This document shows, piece after piece, positions 45,030-54,875 of a stretch of DNA of 64,000 nt. The translations under genes and the position numbers were made by a program. Each line of letters starts with the position of its first letter. Position 1 is the stretch's first letter. The notes beneath the pieces were generated by a model. It was not told where the DNA came from, made no database searches, and was given only the letters and a program-made list of their open reading frames with translations. Source of the stretch: Rhodobacterales bacterium (lineage in GTDB: Bacteria; Pseudomonadota; Alphaproteobacteria; Rhodobacterales; Rhodobacteraceae); NCBI GenBank assembly GCA_002747035.1, contig PDRZ01000022.1, positions 1-64,000 on the forward strand, read 5' to 3'.

Positions 45030-47309
45030 GTGGCATCCCGGGCAAAAGATTCGACGTGGAACAAGCTGAGCCGGCTGCGCAGAAAGCGGCGTGCGCAGAA
45101 TATCGCCACCCTCGGGCTGGTGGTTCTGGCACCTGTTCTGGTGCTTGCGACCTATCTGGTTCTCGGGCCAATGGGGCAGGGGGCGAACTCTTCGGCGCTG
45201 CGTTTCGTGCTGCTGGCCGATTTCATCTATGTCATGCTGGTGGCCGCTCTGGTGCTGCAACGTGTCGCGCGGATGATCGCCGCACGGCGCGCGCAATCGG
45301 CGGGGTCGCGGCTTCACCTGCGGCTGACCGGGGTGTTCGTGATCATGGCGCTTATTCCGGCGGTGACGGTGGCGATATTTGCCGTGCTCACCGTGAATAT
45401 CGGTCTTGAGGGCTGGTTTTCGGAACGGGTCCGCCATGTGGTCAGCAGTTCGGTACAGGCGGCTCAGGCCTATCAGAACGAACACCGGCGCGACCTCGAA
45501 GGTTCGGCCCGGGCGCTGGCGCGCACCATCGACCTGTCGCGCACTGCCCAGCCCTTTATGACGGACGCGGATATCCGCCAGGTTCTGACCATTGGTCAAC
45601 AGCGGTTCCAGCCGGGGATGAGCGAAGCCTATGTGATCGACGGCACCGGGGAATTGCGGGCGCGGGGCGAACGGTCCTATTTGTTCGATTTTGAAAAGCC
45701 GAGCGCGCAGGAAATCGAAACCGCGCGTCTGGACGGGATCGTGGTGCTACAGGATTGGAACAACAACGAATTCCGCGCCATTGTCCCGCTGTCGGCCTTT
45801 CCCGACAGGCTGGTTTATGTCAGCCGCGATGTGGACGGGACCATTTTGAACCTGCTGGATGAAACCCGCGAAACCGCGCTGCTCTATCAACAGCTGGAAA
45901 GCGAACGGGGGCGGGTTCTGTTTCAATTCGGGCTTGTCTATCTTGGGTTTGCGGTGATCCTGATCCTTGCGGCGATCTGGCTTGGCCTGTGGTTTGCCGA
46001 ACGGCTCTCCGGCCCTGTGGGCCGTCTCGCGGGGGCGGCGAAACGTGTGGGGGCCGGGGATCTGGATGTGCAGGTGCCCGTTGAAGAGGGTGATGATGAA
46101 ATTGCCATGCTGGGGCGGTATTTCAACCAGATGACCAAACAGCTCAAAGGTCAGCGCACCACCCTGTTGGCCAATACCGAACAAATTGAGCGGCGGCGCA
46201 GATTGTTCGATTCTGTGCTGGGGTCTGTGACCTCGGGCGTGGTTGGCGTGGATCTTGAGGGGCGTGTCACCTTCGTCAACCGTTCGGCCGAACGGCTTCT
46301 GGACTGGCATGAGGATCGTGCCCACACCGCGCTCAAAGTGGCGGTGCCTGAATTCGGGCCGCTGTTTGAAACCCTGCGCAATGGACCGGCCAGCGTGGTG
46401 CAGGAGGAAATCAAGGTGACCCGCGCCGGGCGGCTTGAAAACCTGTTGGTGCGCATGTCCACCCGCCGCGGAGAGGATGGGGCCGAAGAGGGGTTCGTGG
46501 TGGCCTTTGACGATGTCACCGACCTTGTCAGCGCCCAGCGCATGGCGGCCTGGGGCGACGTGGCCCGCCGCATTGCCCATGAAATCAAGAACCCGCTCAC
46601 CCCGATTCAGCTTTCGGCCGAGCGGATCAAGCGCAAATTTTCCCGTTATCTGGATGAAGACAATGCCGAAAGCCTGGATCAACTGACCGGTGTGATCGTG
46701 CGCCAGACCGGCGATCTGCGCCGGATCGTGGACGAGTTTTCGAAATTCGCCCGGATGCCGGAACCGGATCGGCGTCATGAAAGCCTGACCCGGATCCTGT
46801 CTGACGCGGTTGTCCTGCAACAATCGGGCCAGCCGGACGTGACCCTCACGACCGCCCTGTCCGACGATACGCTGGACGGTGAATTTGATGCCACGATGAT
46901 CAGCCAGGCGCTGACCAACCTGATCAAGAACGCGGGCGAAGCAACCCAGACCTGGTGCGCCGCCCATCCGGATCATGGGGGATATGCCCCCGCGATTCAC
47001 GTGACAAGCACCCGGGACGCGGATCAGGCGATTGTCACCATTTCGGATAATGGCATCGGCCTGCCCGAAGACCGCGCCAAGCTGTTCGAACCCTACGTGA
47101 CCACCCGGGACGAGGGCACCGGGCTTGGCCTGCCCATCGTCAAGAAGATTATCGAGGAACACGGCGGCAGCCTGTCTCTTGAAGACGCAGACCCCTTTGC
47201 GGGCTGTGATCACCACGGCGCCATGGCGCGTATCATTTTGCCGGTGTCCCGCGCGGACCCGGAACAGCAGACAGAACCAGAACAAAATAACGGTGTGAGG
47301 CGCAAATGA
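45030..47309 (+). CDS. ntrY: Membrane sensor kinase NtrY
   Basis: 759 residues. Membrane helices near 27-50, 59-75 and 92-118 and a further one near 295-320 enclose a periplasmic sensing region; HAMP (about 321-375), PAS (about 385-490), phospho-acceptor helix RIAHEIKNPLTPIQLSAERIKRKF by position (about 513-536) and HATPase (about 625-740, GTGLGLPIVKKI). It phosphorylates NtrX and has been tied to nitrogen and redox signals and cell envelope processes in alphaproteobacteria. The start at 45030 lies about 100 bases after ntrC and could use its own promoter. Confidence 0.94.
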   Translation: MASRAKDSTWNKLSRLRRKRRAQNIATLGLVVLAPVLVLATYLVLGPMGQGANSSALRFVLLADFIYVMLVAALVLQRVARMIAARRAQSAGSRLHLRLTGVFVIMALIPAVTVAIFAVLTVNIGLEGWFSERVRHVVSSSVQAAQAYQNEHRRDLEGSARALARTIDLSRTAQPFMTDADIRQVLTIGQQRFQPGMSEAYVIDGTGELRARGERSYLFDFEKPSAQEIETARLDGIVVLQDWNNNEFRAIVPLSAFPDRLVYVSRDVDGTILNLLDETRETALLYQQLESERGRVLFQFGLVYLGFAVILILAAIWLGLWFAERLSGPVGRLAGAAKRVGAGDLDVQVPVEEGDDEIAMLGRYFNQMTKQLKGQRTTLLANTEQIERRRRLFDSVLGSVTSGVVGVDLEGRVTFVNRSAERLLDWHEDRAHTALKVAVPEFGPLFETLRNGPASVVQEEIKVTRAGRLENLLVRMSTRRGEDGAEEGFVVAFDDVTDLVSAQRMAAWGDVARRIAHEIKNPLTPIQLSAERIKRKFSRYLDEDNAESLDQLTGVIVRQTGDLRRIVDEFSKFARMPEPDRRHESLTRILSDAVVLQQSGQPDVTLTTALSDDTLDGEFDATMISQALTNLIKNAGEATQTWCAAHPDHGGYAPAIHVTSTRDADQAIVTISDNGIGLPEDRAKLFEPYVTTRDEGTGLGLPIVKKIIEEHGGSLSLEDADPFAGCDHHGAMARIILPVSRADPEQQTEPEQNNGVRRK

Positions 47310-48724
47310 GTGATATTCTGATTGTCGATGACGAAAAGGACATCCGCGAACTGATTTCGGATATTCTCGAAGACGAAGGCTATAGCACCCGCAAGGCCGG
47401 GAATTCGGATGACGCGATAAAGGAACTCGCCACGGAACAGCCCGGGCTGCTGATCCTCGATATCTGGCTGAAGGACAGCAAGATGGACGGGATCGACATC
47501 CTCAAACTGGCCAAAAAGGATTACCCGGACGTGCCGGTCGTGATCATCTCTGGCCATGGCAATATCGAAATCGCCGTGGCCGCGATCAAACAGGGGGCCT
47601 ATGATTTCATCGAAAAGCCCTTCAATATCGACCAGTTGCTGGTGGTGATCCGCCGCGCCATGGAAACCTCGCGTCTGCGCCGTGAAAACGTCGCGCTGAA
47701 ACGCAAAGACGGGAATGTGGCCGAGATGATCGGCAACTCCGCCGCCTTCCGCACGATGCTGGGACAGTTGGACAAGGTCACGAAATCCAACGGGCGCGTC
47801 ATGTTGTCGGGCCCCTCGGGCGTGGGAAAAGAGGTGGCCGCGCGCTATATCCACAGCCATTCGAACCGGGCGGATGCGCCTTTCGTGGTGGTCGGCTGTG
47901 CCTCGATCGATGCGGACCGGATGGAGGAAGTGCTGTTTGGTCGCGAAAGCGCCGAGCGCGGGGTAGAGCCGGGCCTGCTGGAAGAAGCCAACGGGGGCGT
48001 GATCTATTTCGACGAGGTCGCGGATATGCCGACCGGCACGCAATCCAAAATTCTGCGCGTACTGGTGGATCAACAGTTTCTGCGCGTCGGGGGAAATGAC
48101 AAGGTGCGTGTGGATCTGCGCGTGATCTCCTCTACCTCGCGCGACCTTGGCGCAGCGATTGAAAACGGCGAATTCCGCCAGGAACTGTATCACCGGCTGA
48201 ACGTGGTGCCCATCGTGGTGCCGTCGCTGGAAGAGCGGCGCGAAGATATCCCGGTTCTGGCCGAACACTTCATCGAAATGTTCAACAAGACCCAGGGCCT
48301 GCCCCTGCGCCCCCTGTCGGAAGAGGCGGCGGCGCTGATGCAGACCATGGTCTGGCCCGGCAATGTCCGCCAGTTGCGTAACGTGATCGAACGGCTGCTG
48401 ATCCTTGGGGACGGATCCGGCGAAATCGAAGCGCGCGAATTGCCCGGAGAGGAAGACAGCGGCCAAACCGAAGATGGCCGCGTTGTGCTGTCCGGCGTGT
48501 TGGCCACGCTGCCACTGCGCGAAGCGCGCGAGGCGTTTGAACGGGAATACCTGCTGACACAGATCAACCGGTTTGGCGGCAATATCTCCCGCACCGCCCA
48601 GTTTGTCGGCATGGAGCGCAGCGCGCTGCACCGCAAGCTCAAATCTCTTGGGGTGGTGACCACCTCGAAATCCGGGGCGCGGGTGGCAAGGGTCGAAGAC
48701 GGGGCCGACGAGGCCACCGGGTAA
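47306..48724 (+). CDS. ntrX: Response regulator NtrX
   Basis: 472 residues, overlapping ntrY by four bases. Receiver with Asp52 (LLILDIWLKD), AAA+ domain with Walker A-like GPSGVGKE (Lys kept, Ser/Thr replaced by Glu) and the segment LFGRESAERGVEPGLLEEANGG in which GAFTGA is not present, then a Fis-type HTH (FGGNISRTAQFVGMERSALHRKL, about 428-450). NtrX of this group is known to differ from classic sigma-54 activators. It probably regulates transcription as a dimer without remodelling sigma-54. Confidence 0.94.
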   Translation: MSDILIVDDEKDIRELISDILEDEGYSTRKAGNSDDAIKELATEQPGLLILDIWLKDSKMDGIDILKLAKKDYPDVPVVIISGHGNIEIAVAAIKQGAYDFIEKPFNIDQLLVVIRRAMETSRLRRENVALKRKDGNVAEMIGNSAAFRTMLGQLDKVTKSNGRVMLSGPSGVGKEVAARYIHSHSNRADAPFVVVGCASIDADRMEEVLFGRESAERGVEPGLLEEANGGVIYFDEVADMPTGTQSKILRVLVDQQFLRVGGNDKVRVDLRVISSTSRDLGAAIENGEFRQELYHRLNVVPIVVPSLEERREDIPVLAEHFIEMFNKTQGLPLRPLSEEAAALMQTMVWPGNVRQLRNVIERLLILGDGSGEIEARELPGEEDSGQTEDGRVVLSGVLATLPLREAREAFEREYLLTQINRFGGNISRTAQFVGMERSALHRKLKSLGVVTTSKSGARVARVEDGADEATG

Positions 48725-48730
48725 TCCCCC

Positions 48731-49141
48731 ATGTCCAGAACGCTCAAGGCGCAACACTGGCGGCGGCTGGAAACGCTACAGGCGAAGTGCAAATTCGCCC
48801 CCATGACCAACCGACCGGCCTGCGCCACGATCAACGGCTTCATTGTTGCCCCTGCCGGAGCGTCTCTGATCACAGGCTTTCTGGATCACGCGCTGGCGGC
48901 TGTGGCGACGCGGAAATGGGACAATATCTATTGACTCACGGGTCCCGGTGCCCTGACCTTCTTTCTCTATCACACCCCGGACCCGCCCTGCGAAATTCTG
49001 CCACAGGGGGTGTTGAAATCCGAACTGTTTACCCAGATTGACGCCCCCTACAAACACACGCCTGCCAACTGGCGGGTGCATGAACATCAACAGGGGATGA
49101 CAGATCTGGATGTGCTTGAGGATTGCCTTGCAATCCTTTGA
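48731..49141 (+). pseudogene. Decayed gene, possibly a glycosyltransferase remnant, with in-frame TGA
   Basis: One frame runs from ATG 48731 to a TGA at 49139-49141 but is broken by TGA at 48932-48934. The reading on both sides is coherent: NGFIVAPAGASLITGFLDHA, then after the stop LTGPGALTFFLYHTPDP. In DXD-type sugar transferases (GT32-like) this region reads roughly NGFI...P...W-LTGP, so TGA probably replaced a Trp (TGG). The N-terminal catalytic part with the DXD motif is missing. It lies just after ntrX and is not part of that operon's function. Confidence 0.55.
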
Positions 49142-49150
49142 AATAAAATT

Positions 49151-49612
49151 CTATTTTCCCGGATCAACAATCTGCCACTGGCCATTTTGGCGGATCACAC
49201 AACTTGTCGGGGTCAGTTTCGGGAACACTTTGGTCTGACCCGGCGCAACCCTGATATTGGCCTTGCAGTGCGGGATCTTCACCCGCTCGTATCCGCCATC
49301 CGTCATGCACTGGGCCACCACCTGTTCGCGTAACGGTGCGTTGGCGTCATAGATTTCCACCTGATCCGGTCCGTAATGCCCCGGGATCGTGTAGCATTTT
49401 TCATCCGAGTCGCAGATCTGGCGCGACGGGTAGTAGGGGCCGGGAATGATGCGTGTGCGCTGGCTCACCGGCACTTTCTGCGCCCCGCTGACCTTGCAAT
49501 TCATCAGATCGCGATCCTTGCGCGCCACCTCGACGCCCGGCTTGTAATAGGTGCCAAGCGGCAGACACCCGGTCAGAAACGCCAGCGCGGCGCAGGCCAG
49601 TATCGATTTCAT
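49151..49612 (-). CDS. Hypothetical lipoprotein
   Basis: 153 residues from ATG 49612 (AAGGGG upstream; an in-frame GTG one codon earlier is less likely). The signal peptide ends with lipobox LTGC, acylated Cys16. The mature part has an even spread of Cys residues (CKVSG, ICDSDEKCYTIP, QCMTDGGYE, HCKAN, SCVIRQNGQW) that may form disulfides in the periplasm. No named domain was recognised. The gene is divergent from trkA. Confidence 0.82.
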   Translation of the reverse strand: MKSILACAALAFLTGCLPLGTYYKPGVEVARKDRDLMNCKVSGAQKVPVSQRTRIIPGPYYPSRQICDSDEKCYTIPGHYGPDQVEIYDANAPLREQVVAQCMTDGGYERVKIPHCKANIRVAPGQTKVFPKLTPTSCVIRQNGQWQIVDPGK

Positions 49613-49681
49613 CACATACCCCTTGCGTTAACCTCTGCAAATATAGGTCGCAGCAGAGCAAAGGCCAAGGGCGCGCGCGAC

Positions 49682-49738
49682 TAAAGCGTTTCCACATCAC
49701 GCTGATACACTGATTCAACGTCATGCGGAAACGCGTTA
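49682..49738. repeat. Dispersed palindromic repeat, copy 2 (single unit)
   Basis: Arms TAAAGCGTTTCC (49682-49693) and GGAAACGCGTTA (49727-49738), one mismatch. Between them ACATCACGCTGA and TCAACGTCATGC are also nearly complementary, so the whole 57 bases can fold into one long hairpin. It lies in the divergent region between the lipoprotein gene and trkA. Confidence 0.85.
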
Positions 49739-49949
49739 ACTTCCCGTTGAACCGGTTGTTTTGGGTTGCAACGGCGAAATGTCTTAACTCCCCCGCTTTC
49801 TGTCCCGCTTTCCTCCCTATGTGCGTCCGCGACCCGTCCAAGATCCGCCCGGGCCTCCCGGGCCGTAATGCGCCTTTGGGAATTGACCGTCTGCGCCCCA
49901 TCTGTCATGCAAAACACCCAATGCACCGGAAACAAACGGGGGTGGTGCC

Positions 49950-51326
49950 ATGAAAGTCATCATTTGCGGCGCGGGACAGGTCGGTTGGCAGATCGCACGC
50001 CACCTGTCGGGCGAAAAAAACGATGTCACCGTGGTGGATTCCAATGCCGATCTTGTGCGCCGGGCGACGGATTCGCTGGATGTACAGGGAATCGCCGGCT
50101 TTGCCTCTTACCCCGACATTCTGGACCGCGCCGGGGCACGGGACGCCGACATGGTGATCGCCGCCACCTATTCGGACGAGGTCAACATGGTGATCTGCCA
50201 GATCGCCCATTCCATCTTTGCCGTACCGCGTAAAATTGCCCGGCTGCGCAGCCAATCCTACCTGACGGCGATCTATTCAGACCTTTACCGGCGCGACCAC
50301 CTGCCCATTGACGTTGTGATCAGCCCGGAACGCGAGGTGGCCGAGGCCGCGCTGGCCCGCCTGTCGGAACCTGCGGCCTTTGACACGGAAACCTTTCTGG
50401 ACGGCAAGGCCCAGCTTCTGGGGCTCACCATCGACGAAGACTGTCCGGTGATCAACACGCCCCTGCGCCAGCTCTCCGACCTGTTTTCCACACTCCGGGT
50501 GATCGTGGTCGGCATCCGCCGCAACGGGCACCTGTTTGCCCCCGAAGCAAGCGATCAGATATTTGTCGGGGATGATGCGTATCTCTGTCTGGCCTGCGAC
50601 GACGTGAATCGCACGCTGGAAGTGTTCGGCAAAACCGTGCGCAACCAAGAGCGGGTACTTCTGATCGGAGGCGGCAATGTGGGGCTGGCCGTGGCCCGCG
50701 CGCTGGAACAGGACAAGGACCGCATCCGGGTCAAGGTGATCGAACGCAATCGCAAGATCGCCGAGGTGGCCGCCGAGTCGCTTGAACGCACCATCGTGCT
50801 GCACGGGGACGGGCTGGATGCCAACCTGTTGGCCGAGGCAAACATCGAACGCTGCGACGCGGTGCTCTGTGTGACGGATGATGATAAAACCAACATGCTC
50901 GCCGCCGTGCGGGCCAAGGCCGAAGGGTGTCCCATGGCCATCGCTCTGATCAATGACCCGACGCTGGCCCCGCTGATGGGGCCCATGGGGATCGACGCCT
51001 ATATCAATCCCCGCGCCACCACGGTCAGTTCGATCCTGCGCCACATCCGCCACGGGCGGGTGCGCGGTGTCTATTCCATCGGCGATGCCGAGGCCGAGAT
51101 GATCGAGGCCGAAGTGCTGTCCACCTCGCCCATTGCCGGACAACAGCTGCGCGACATCGACTTTCCCGAAGGGGTGCTTGTGGGCGCGGTGTTGAAAGAG
51201 GACAAGGTGTACAAGCCCACCGGCGGGCTCAAAATCGACGAAGGCAACGTGATCGTGCTGTTTGCCCTGGCCAAGGACGTGCCCGAGGTCGAGCGGCTGT
51301 TGCAGGTGACCATCGACTTCTTCTGA
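49950..51326 (+). CDS. trkA: Trk potassium uptake protein TrkA
   Basis: 458 residues with two RCK modules, each a Rossmann NAD-binding RCK_N (MKVIICGAGQVGWQIARHLSG at 1-21; VLLIGGGNVGLAVARALE near 231) followed by RCK_C. It is the peripheral regulatory subunit that gates TrkH with nucleotide. Start ATG 49950. The next gene, 30 bases on, is trkH, so both components of the uptake system are produced together. Confidence 0.96.
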   Translation: MKVIICGAGQVGWQIARHLSGEKNDVTVVDSNADLVRRATDSLDVQGIAGFASYPDILDRAGARDADMVIAATYSDEVNMVICQIAHSIFAVPRKIARLRSQSYLTAIYSDLYRRDHLPIDVVISPEREVAEAALARLSEPAAFDTETFLDGKAQLLGLTIDEDCPVINTPLRQLSDLFSTLRVIVVGIRRNGHLFAPEASDQIFVGDDAYLCLACDDVNRTLEVFGKTVRNQERVLLIGGGNVGLAVARALEQDKDRIRVKVIERNRKIAEVAAESLERTIVLHGDGLDANLLAEANIERCDAVLCVTDDDKTNMLAAVRAKAEGCPMAIALINDPTLAPLMGPMGIDAYINPRATTVSSILRHIRHGRVRGVYSIGDAEAEMIEAEVLSTSPIAGQQLRDIDFPEGVLVGAVLKEDKVYKPTGGLKIDEGNVIVLFALAKDVPEVERLLQVTIDFF

Positions 51327-51356
51327 TCCCGTTCCCGCTTTGCGAAAGGCGCGCCC

Positions 51357-52883
51357 ATGCTGCGGCTCAAGGACATTCCCCTGTTTCTGATCCTCGCGGC
51401 GATTGCCGCGCTGGCCATGTATGTGCCGGCGCTGCACGGGCTGACCTATCAGCGGTTCGCCGAGGCGCGGGCCTTCTTCTATGCCGGAACCCTCGGGCTT
51501 TTTGCGGTCAGCATCATCGCCATCGCGATTTCCAACCGGCCACGGCGGCGACAGGGGGGGCTTTCGGACCTGCTGGGGTTGTTTTCCGCCTTTGCCGCCC
51601 TGCCGCTGTTCCTGGCGCTGCCGTTCTATGAGGGGCTACGTACCACCAGCTTCGTCAACGCCTATTTTGAAATGCTGTCTTCGCTGACCACCACCGGGGC
51701 GACCCTGTTTGACCCGGACCGGCTGTCGGACACCATGCACCTGTGGCGCGCGCTTGTGGGTTGGCTTGGCGGGGTGCTGATGTGGGTCTGTGCCGCCGCC
51801 GTGCTTGCGCCTCTGTCGCTGGGCGGGTTCGAGGTGACGGCCAGCGCCGAGGCGGGGTTTGGCGATCTGCAGGCGGCGCGCCCGGTCGAGAGGTTCGATC
51901 GCACCGATGCCAACCGCCGCATGGCGCGCACCCTGCGCGCGCTGGTGCCGATCTATGTGGGGCTGACGGCGGTGCTGTGGCTCTGCCTGCTGATCGCGGG
52001 GGACACGCCGTTCGTGGCGATAATCCATGCCATGTCCACGCTGGCCACCTCTGGCATTACCTCGCTGGATGGGCTGGCGGCGGGGCAATCGGGGGTGGTG
52101 GGCGAATTGCTGATCTTCCTGTTTTTGTTCTTTGCCCTGTCACGCCTGACCTTTTCTTCGGACACGCTGGCCAGCGCCCGCCAGCCGCTGTTACAGGACC
52201 CCGAATTCCGCGTTGGCCTGTTGCTGATTTTTGGGGTGCCACTGCTGCTGTTCCTGCGCCACTGGGTCGCGGCGTTCGAGGTGGACGAGGTGGAAAACTT
52301 CTCCGCCGCACTGTGGGCGCTTTGGGGGGCGATCTTTACCGTGCTTTCCTTCCTGTCCACCACGGGGTTTGAAAGCGCTGGCTGGGAAAGCGCGCGCGAC
52401 TGGTCGGGCCTGGGTACGCCGGGGCTGATCCTGCTGGGCCTGTCGCTGATTGGGGGCGGGGTGGCGACCACGGCGGGCGGGGTGAAACTGTTGCGGGTCT
52501 ATGCGCTTTACCTCAACGGGCTGCGGGAAATGGAGCGGCTGGTGCATCCGTCCTCGATCGGAAGCCCCAAGGGCCAGGGGCGGCGCATCCGGCGGCAGGG
52601 GGCGTTTATCGCCTGGATCTTCTTTATGCTCTTTGCCCTGTCCCTGGCGTTGATCACCGTGATCCTCGCGGCCCAGGGCGCAGGGTTCGAAGAGGCCATC
52701 CTGCTGTCCATCGCCACGCTTTCAACCACCGGCCCGTTGATCTCGGCCGCCGCCGAAACGCCGGTTACGCTGATTGAACTGGGGGTCGGGGCCAAGCTGA
52801 CACTGAGCGCGGCGATGGTTCTGGGTCGACTTGAAACTCTTGCCATCATCGCGCTGATCAATCCCCTGCTGTGGCGCGATTGA
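51357..52883 (+). CDS. trkH: Trk potassium transporter membrane subunit TrkH
   Basis: 508 residues, four repeated M1-P-M2 units. Filter-loop sequences resembling the family's T-x-G are seen at [40 protein letters not shown] and [14 protein letters not shown], spaced as expected, and the segment [22 protein letters not shown] is typical of TrkH. It moves K+ across the inner membrane together with TrkA. Confidence 0.95.
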   Translation: MLRLKDIPLFLILAAIAALAMYVPALHGLTYQRFAEARAFFYAGTLGLFAVSIIAIAISNRPRRRQGGLSDLLGLFSAFAALPLFLALPFYEGLRTTSFVNAYFEMLSSLTTTGATLFDPDRLSDTMHLWRALVGWLGGVLMWVCAAAVLAPLSLGGFEVTASAEAGFGDLQAARPVERFDRTDANRRMARTLRALVPIYVGLTAVLWLCLLIAGDTPFVAIIHAMSTLATSGITSLDGLAAGQSGVVGELLIFLFLFFALSRLTFSSDTLASARQPLLQDPEFRVGLLLIFGVPLLLFLRHWVAAFEVDEVENFSAALWALWGAIFTVLSFLSTTGFESAGWESARDWSGLGTPGLILLGLSLIGGGVATTAGGVKLLRVYALYLNGLREMERLVHPSSIGSPKGQGRRIRRQGAFIAWIFFMLFALSLALITVILAAQGAGFEEAILLSIATLSTTGPLISAAAETPVTLIELGVGAKLTLSAAMVLGRLETLAIIALINPLLWRD

Positions 52884-53025
52884 CGCGGTTTTCGCGTTGA
52901 CTTTCGGGGCGGCGAATTTTTGGGCTGGCATATCGGTAACGCCCGCGACATACTTGGCCCACGAAACCCGACACCAGACCGGGGCCGATACGCGGCATCC
53001 CTGCAAGAACAAAGGCAATTTCACC

Positions 53026-53265
53026 ATGGCTTCGGACAGACAAAACCTGCAAGACGCGTTTCTTAATCATGTGCGCAAGACCAAGGTTCCGGTCACCATT
53101 TTCCTGATCAACGGGGTGAAATTGCAAGGCGTGATTACGTGGTTTGACAATTTCTGCGTTCTGCTGCGCCGGGATGGGCAATCGCAACTGGTCTACAAAC
53201 ACGCGATTTCCACGATCATGCCGTCCCAGCCGATTTCGCTTTACGAAGGTGAAGACGCGAATTGA
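53026..53265 (+). CDS. hfq: RNA chaperone Hfq
   Basis: 79 residues from ATG 53026 (AAAGG upstream; the longer open frame is non-coding before it). Sm1 motif ([36 protein letters not shown] by position 8-43) and Sm2 ([12 protein letters not shown]), with proximal-face residues Q8-like, F/Y and the KH motif present. Short C-terminal tail, as in alphaproteobacteria. It pairs small RNAs with mRNAs. The stop overlaps the hflX start, as in the widespread hfq-hflX unit. Confidence 0.97.
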   Translation: MASDRQNLQDAFLNHVRKTKVPVTIFLINGVKLQGVITWFDNFCVLLRRDGQSQLVYKHAISTIMPSQPISLYEGEDAN

Positions 53266-54569
53266 GCGATCACACATCCGGGACATTCCAACATGACGAG
53301 GGCAAGGCGCGGCCCACCCGCGCCTGGGTCCTGCATCCCGACATAAAGTCAGCCCCCGACCGCCGCGACCCCGATCGCCGCCTAGAAGAGGCCGTGTCTC
53401 TGGCTGCCGCTCTTCCCGAACTTGATGTGGCGGGGGCCGAATGCGTGCGCGTCCAGCGCCCCCATCCCGGGCTGTTGTTCGGCAGCGGCAAGATCGAAGA
53501 GCTGAAGGCGCGGTTCCACGACAATGAAATCGACCTGGTGCTGATCGACGGCCCGGTCTCGCCGGTCCAGCAACGCAATCTCGAAAAGGCGTGGAAGGTC
53601 AAACTTCTGGACCGCACCGGGTTGATCCTTGAAATCTTTTCCGACCGTGCGCGCACCCGCGAAGGGGTGTTGCAGGTGGAAATGGCCGCTCTGTCCTATC
53701 AACGCACGCGACTGGTGCGCGCCTGGACCCACCTTGAACGCCAACGGGGTGGGCTTGGCTTTGTCGGTGGTCCCGGTGAAACACAGATCGAGGCCGACCG
53801 CCGCGCCATCGACACCCAGCTCAATGCGCTGCGCCGTCAATTGGCCAAGGTGGTGAAAACCCGCGATCTGCACCGCAAGGCCCGGGCCAAAATTCCCTAT
53901 CCCATCGTGGCGCTGGTTGGCTATACCAATGCCGGGAAATCCACCCTGTTCAACCGCCTGACCGGGGCCGAGGTAATGGCCAGGGACATGCTCTTTGCCA
54001 CGCTGGACCCGACCATGCGCCGGGTGGTCCTGCCCGATGGCGGCCCCGAGGTGATCCTGTCGGACACGGTGGGGTTTATCTCGGACCTGCCCACCGAACT
54101 GGTCGCCGCCTTCCGCGCCACACTGGAGGAGGTGCTGTCCGCCAACCTGATCGTTCATGTCCGTGATATTGCCCACCCGGAAACCGAAGAACAGGCACGG
54201 GATGTGGAAGCCATCCTGACCTCTCTGGGGGTCGATGACGACACGCCGCGGATCGAGGTCTGGAACAAGCTTGACCTGCTGGACGCGGCAGAGGCAGAGG
54301 CCGTCCGCACCCGCGCCGCGCGGACCGACGGAATCGTGTCCCTGTCGGCGCTGACGGGCGAGGGGATGGACAGCTTCCTCTCTGCGGTGGCCGAGGCGCT
54401 GACTGAACAACGCCATGGCGAAACCTTGTCTCTAAGCTTTGCACAGGGCAAGCAACGGGCGTGGTTGTTTGACCAGGGCGTGGTTGAATCCGAGGAACAG
54501 ACCGACACCGGGTTTTTGGTCGAGGTGCTGTGGACCGACCGGCAAAAGGCGCGGTTCGCGGCGCTGTGA
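53262..54569 (+). CDS. hflX: Ribosome-associated GTPase HflX
   Basis: 435 residues starting at TTG 53262, overlapping the hfq stop (TTGA); no ATG precedes the conserved N-terminal domain, and GAAGGTGAAG upstream can serve as ribosome site. An N-terminal HflX domain with [17 protein letters not shown], a coiled coil ([21 protein letters not shown] region), and a GTPase domain: G1 [10 protein letters not shown]3 [11 protein letters not shown]4 NKLDLL. It splits stalled ribosomes under stress. Confidence 0.95.
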   Translation: MSDHTSGTFQHDEGKARPTRAWVLHPDIKSAPDRRDPDRRLEEAVSLAAALPELDVAGAECVRVQRPHPGLLFGSGKIEELKARFHDNEIDLVLIDGPVSPVQQRNLEKAWKVKLLDRTGLILEIFSDRARTREGVLQVEMAALSYQRTRLVRAWTHLERQRGGLGFVGGPGETQIEADRRAIDTQLNALRRQLAKVVKTRDLHRKARAKIPYPIVALVGYTNAGKSTLFNRLTGAEVMARDMLFATLDPTMRRVVLPDGGPEVILSDTVGFISDLPTELVAAFRATLEEVLSANLIVHVRDIAHPETEEQARDVEAILTSLGVDDDTPRIEVWNKLDLLDAAEAEAVRTRAARTDGIVSLSALTGEGMDSFLSAVAEALTEQRHGETLSLSFAQGKQRAWLFDQGVVESEEQTDTGFLVEVLWTDRQKARFAAL

Positions 54570-54635
54570 CGGACCGGGTACGGGCAAGCTGTGCGGTTTC
54601 AATCCCCCCCGCGCTCAATTTCCTTAAAGCGTTCC

Positions 54636-54750
54636 TAAAGCGTTTCCGCATTACGTTGATCAGCGTGATGTGGAAATACTGCGCAACACAGTAGGGATAT
54701 GGGCGTTTCCAGCTCTTGCTGTGATCAGAAATAACCGGAAACGCATTTAA
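54636..54750. repeat. Dispersed palindromic repeat, copy 3 (composite of two units)
   Basis: Unit A begins TAAAGCGTTTCCGCATTACG and ends GATGTGGAAA (54636-54676); a spacer with TACTGCGCAACACAGTAGGG (54677-54696) follows; then unit B from GCGTTTCC (54703) to GGAAACGC (54737-54744). It lies between the converging hflX and penicillin-acylase genes. The same modules occur in inverted order at 58850-58964. Confidence 0.87.
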
Positions 54751-54875
54751 CAAATGCCGCATTGCGGCGGTGCCGCTTTGGTGCCGCTGAAATGCGCAAA
54801 AGTCACCCCTTGGGGTCTGCTGCACTGCAGCGACATTAACCCATTGATACAAAACATGAATTTTTTGCGCAACCC

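Noticed and set aside
48932-48934. TGA read as selenocysteine
   Set aside because: No SECIS-like hairpin was recognised directly downstream, the position would be Trp in similar proteins, and the N-terminal half is missing; a pseudogene is simpler.
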